NCBI RefSeq assembly: GCF_900156895.1
Contig: NZ_FTPD01000082.1
Span: forward strand, 7,040 to 71,039
Length of the DNA stretch: 64,000 nt
Source: Mesorhizobium prunaredense
Lineage (GTDB): Bacteria > Pseudomonadota > Alphaproteobacteria > Rhizobiales > Rhizobiaceae
Direction: 5' to 3'
Both the position numbers and the translations under genes were made by a program. Every line of letters starts with the position of its first letter. The first letter of the stretch is position 1. Of this stretch, positions 61,823 through 64,000 are shown piece by piece. Under the pieces are notes generated by a model. It worked only from the letters and a program-made list of their open reading frames with translations. It was not told the DNA's origin and searched no databases.

Positions 61823-64000
61823 TACCGTCTCCTGCCGCGCGAGCCTGGACGCGATTGCGACGCACGGGCGCGGCCCTTGGCCTTGTGAAACGACCGTTTG
61901 GAGCCGGGCAGCGGCTTTGGGTCGGTCAGCATCTCGAAACGCATCGCGCCGGCCATAGGCGCCACCTCGATCAGGCGAACCTCGACGCGGTCGGCAAGCT
62001 GATAGCCCTTGCCGGTGCGTTCTCCGAAAAGCGATCGGGCAGTTTCGTCGTATATATAGTAATCGCCGCCCAGACTTGACACCGGAATGAAACCATCTGC
62101 GCCATACTGCGGCAATTGGACAAATAGTCCCGACTTGGTGACGCCCGAAATGCGTGCATCGAAGCGATCGTCGACACGCTCTGCCAGATAGGCGGCGATC
62201 AGCCGGTCGACCGTGTCGCGCTCGGCGGCCATGGCGCGGCGCTCGGTGGCTGAGATCAGCGCAGAAACTTCTTCCAGCCGCTCCGCTTCATCCTGCGTCA
62301 GTCCGCCTGCACCGAAGCCGAGCGCGGCAATCAGCCCGCGATGCACGATCAGGTCGGCATATCTGCGGATCGGCGAGGTGAAGTGCGCATAGCGTTTCAG
62401 ATTGAGGCCGAAATGGCCGATATTGCTTGGCGAATATTCGGCCTGCATCTGCGTGCGCAGCACCACCTCGTTGACCAGCCCCTCATGGTCGGCGCCGCGG
62501 ACGCTATCCAGAATGCCGTTGAACTGGTTTGGCCGCATCTGGGACCCGCGCGCCAGCGACAGGCCAAGCGTCTGAAGGAATTCACGCAGCGATTCCTGCT
62601 TGGCGAGCGAAGGTGCGTCATGGATGCGGTAGACCAGCGCCTGTCGTTTCGCCTCCAGCGTCTCGGCCGCCGCGACATTGGCCTGGATCATGAATTCTTC
62701 GATCAGCTTGTGCGCGTCGAGCCGCTCCGGCACGACGACGCGGTCGACGGTGCCGTCCTCCTTGAGCAGGATTTTCCGCTCCGGCAGTTCGAGCTCGAGC
62801 GGCTGGCGCGTCTCACGACCGCGCTTCACGACGGCGTAGGCATCCCACAGCGGCTTCAGCACCGTGTCGAGGATCGGGCCGGTCTTGTCATCCGGCCCGC
62901 CATCGATCGCGGCCTGCGCTTGGCGATAGGCGAGCTTCGCCGCCGATTTCATCATGATGCGGTGGAACGAATGCCTAAGCTTGTGGCCATCGGCCGAAAA
63001 GGTCATGCGGACCGCCAGCGCCGGGCGGTCCTGGCCTTCGCGCAGCGAACAAAGGTCGTTGGAGATGCGCTCCGGCAGCATCGGCACGACGCGATCCGGG
63101 AAATAGACCGAGTTGCCGCGCTTCAGCGCCTCGCGGTCGAGCGCGGTGCCATAGCGCACATAAGCGGCGACATCGGCGATCGCCACGGTAACGACCACGC
63201 CGCCGGGGTTCTTCTCGTCCGGATCTGCTGTCGCGAACACGGCGTCGTCATGGTCCTTGGCGTCGGCCGGATCGATGGTGACCAGCGGCAGGTCGCGCCA
63301 GTCTTCACGGCCGGCCAGCGTCGCCGGTTTGACTGCCTCCGCCTCGGCGATGACGTCTGCCGGGAAAATATGCGGAATGTCGTGCGCGTGAATGGCGATC
63401 ATCGAGACCGCCTTTTCGCTGGTCAGCGAACCCAGCACCGCCAGCACCTTGGCCCTGGGCAGCCCGTAGCGGGAGGCCCGCGCCGGCTCGACCTCGACAA
63501 GATCGCCGTTCTTGGCGCCGTTCTGGAATTCCTTGTCGACGACCAGCTCCGGCTGGCGTCTTTCGACAGGCTCGATGCGGAAGGTACCGTCCTGCAGCAC
63601 GCGAAAAACGCCGAGAACTGCATCGGTGCGCTTCTCGAAGATCTTCATCACCCGCCCGGTATAGGCAGGGCCGGTCGGGTCATCGGTTGGAAAGGTCTTG
63701 GCCAGCACGCGGTCGCCAATGCCCGGTGTCGGGTCGCCGCCGCCGCGCGACACGCGGATCGCTATGACAGGAGGCTCGCCGTTGCCCACGGCTTCGGTTG
63801 GGTGCGCCAAAAGCACGCCGTCGGCGTCGCGGCCAAAGATGTCGAGCACGGCGACATGGGCGAGGGCACCGACGCGGGCGAGCCGCTTGCGCTCCTTGGT
63901 CAGCAGGCCCTCATCCTGCAAGTCACGCAAAACATCCTTCAGCCAGATACGGTCCTCGCCGCGCAGCGCAAACGCCTTGGCGATGTCGCGTTTGCCTGAG
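61822..64000 (-). CDS. rnr: Ribonuclease R, 5' end outside the window
   Basis: Processive 3'-5' RNA exonuclease. The coding frame is open to the window edge, so the gene continues beyond 64000. Present are the N-terminal helix-turn-helix region (DIAKAFALRGEDRIWLKDVLRDLQ), cold-shock domains, and the RNB catalytic domain with IDPADAKDHDDAVFA and VVPMLPERISNDLCSLREGQDRPALAV. A C-terminal S1 domain (ARISGVTKSGLFVQLPQYGADGFIPVSSL) and a basic tail (SFHKAKGRARASQSRPGSRGRRR) follow. It leads the rnr-DUF983 operon. Confidence 0.96.
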   Translation of the reverse strand, partial: SGKRDIAKAFALRGEDRIWLKDVLRDLQDEGLLTKERKRLARVGALAHVAVLDIFGRDADGVLLAHPTEAVGNGEPPVIAIRVSRGGGDPTPGIGDRVLAKTFPTDDPTGPAYTGRVMKIFEKRTDAVLGVFRVLQDGTFRIEPVERRQPELVVDKEFQNGAKNGDLVEVEPARASRYGLPRAKVLAVLGSLTSEKAVSMIAIHAHDIPHIFPADVIAEAEAVKPATLAGREDWRDLPLVTIDPADAKDHDDAVFATADPDEKNPGGVVVTVAIADVAAYVRYGTALDREALKRGNSVYFPDRVVPMLPERISNDLCSLREGQDRPALAVRMTFSADGHKLRHSFHRIMMKSAAKLAYRQAQAAIDGGPDDKTGPILDTVLKPLWDAYAVVKRGRETRQPLELELPERKILLKEDGTVDRVVVPERLDAHKLIEEFMIQANVAAAETLEAKRQALVYRIHDAPSLAKQESLREFLQTLGLSLARGSQMRPNQFNGILDSVRGADHEGLVNEVVLRTQMQAEYSPSNIGHFGLNLKRYAHFTSPIRRYADLIVHRGLIAALGFGAGGLTQDEAERLEEVSALISATERRAMAAERDTVDRLIAAYLAERVDDRFDARISGVTKSGLFVQLPQYGADGFIPVSSLGGDYYIYDETARSLFGERTGKGYQLADRVEVRLIEVAPMAGAMRFEMLTDPKPLPGSKRSFHKAKGRARASQSRPGSRGRRR

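Noticed and set aside
62341..63999. 552-residue plus-strand frame opposite rnr
   Set aside because: It is antisense shadow; RNase R motifs are clear on the other strand.

Overview
The window is a high-GC, gene-dense piece of an alphaproteobacterial chromosome. Gene content and order point to Rhizobiales, most likely Mesorhizobium or a close relative. The evidence is the rnr-DUF983-NUDIX and rpmG-pleD-divK neighbourhood, class I phaC, a tandem-aptamer glycine riboswitch before gcvTHP, a DinB with an N-terminal zinc ribbon, and palindromic intergenic repeats. The assignment rests on recognition of protein families; no database search was run. I saw no rRNA, tRNA, CRISPR array, prophage or insertion sequence, so this is mostly core chromosome with a few accessory patches.

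Layout. 0.1-16 kb holds housekeeping and metabolic genes: a lipoprotein M15 peptidase, PHA synthase, alaC-hom-glpX-recJ, a patatin, hisI, folE, an IscU/NifU-like scaffold, yidD, a class D beta-lactamase and thrS. 16.2-17 kb is a small accessory scar: a Xre/MbcA-type antitoxin followed by a decayed RES toxin. 17-23 kb has an acyltransferase, a secreted protein, a nitroreductase with a frameshifted flavin reductase, a CoA-ester lyase/MaoC pair and a DUF2336 protein. 23-23.8 kb carries an orphan MNT-type nucleotidyltransferase and an Imm8-like immunity protein. 23.8-35.6 kb holds parE, a membrane diguanylate cyclase, the riboswitch-controlled glycine cleavage operon, a repeat-containing unknown protein and a molybdopterin oxidoreductase/cytochrome b pair. 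35.7-48.8 kb holds a YaiI protein, class III alcohol dehydrogenase, pccA, dnaE, an O-methyltransferase, a potassium channel, an EamA exporter and dinB.

48.9-54.1 kb is the most interesting region. An ECF sigma factor and its membrane anti-sigma factor sit with a secreted Ser/Asn-repeat protein, a secreted subtilisin-like protease and a one-base-frameshifted gene. A shared motif, GGAATA-N17-TT with CCCGTT at its 3' end, lies before each of these three target genes at exactly the same spacing. A fourth match lies inside the sigma gene just before the anti-sigma gene. This looks like a compact, locally encoded ECF regulon.

54.2-64 kb returns to core genes: a periplasmic protein, a DUF3572 protein, divK-pleD (cell cycle and c-di-GMP), rpmG, an MFS transporter, a NUDIX hydrolase, a DUF983 protein and rnr, which is cut by the window end.

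Three intergenic regions (36.4, 39.9 and 50.4 kb) contain related inverted-repeat elements of about 150-180 bp.
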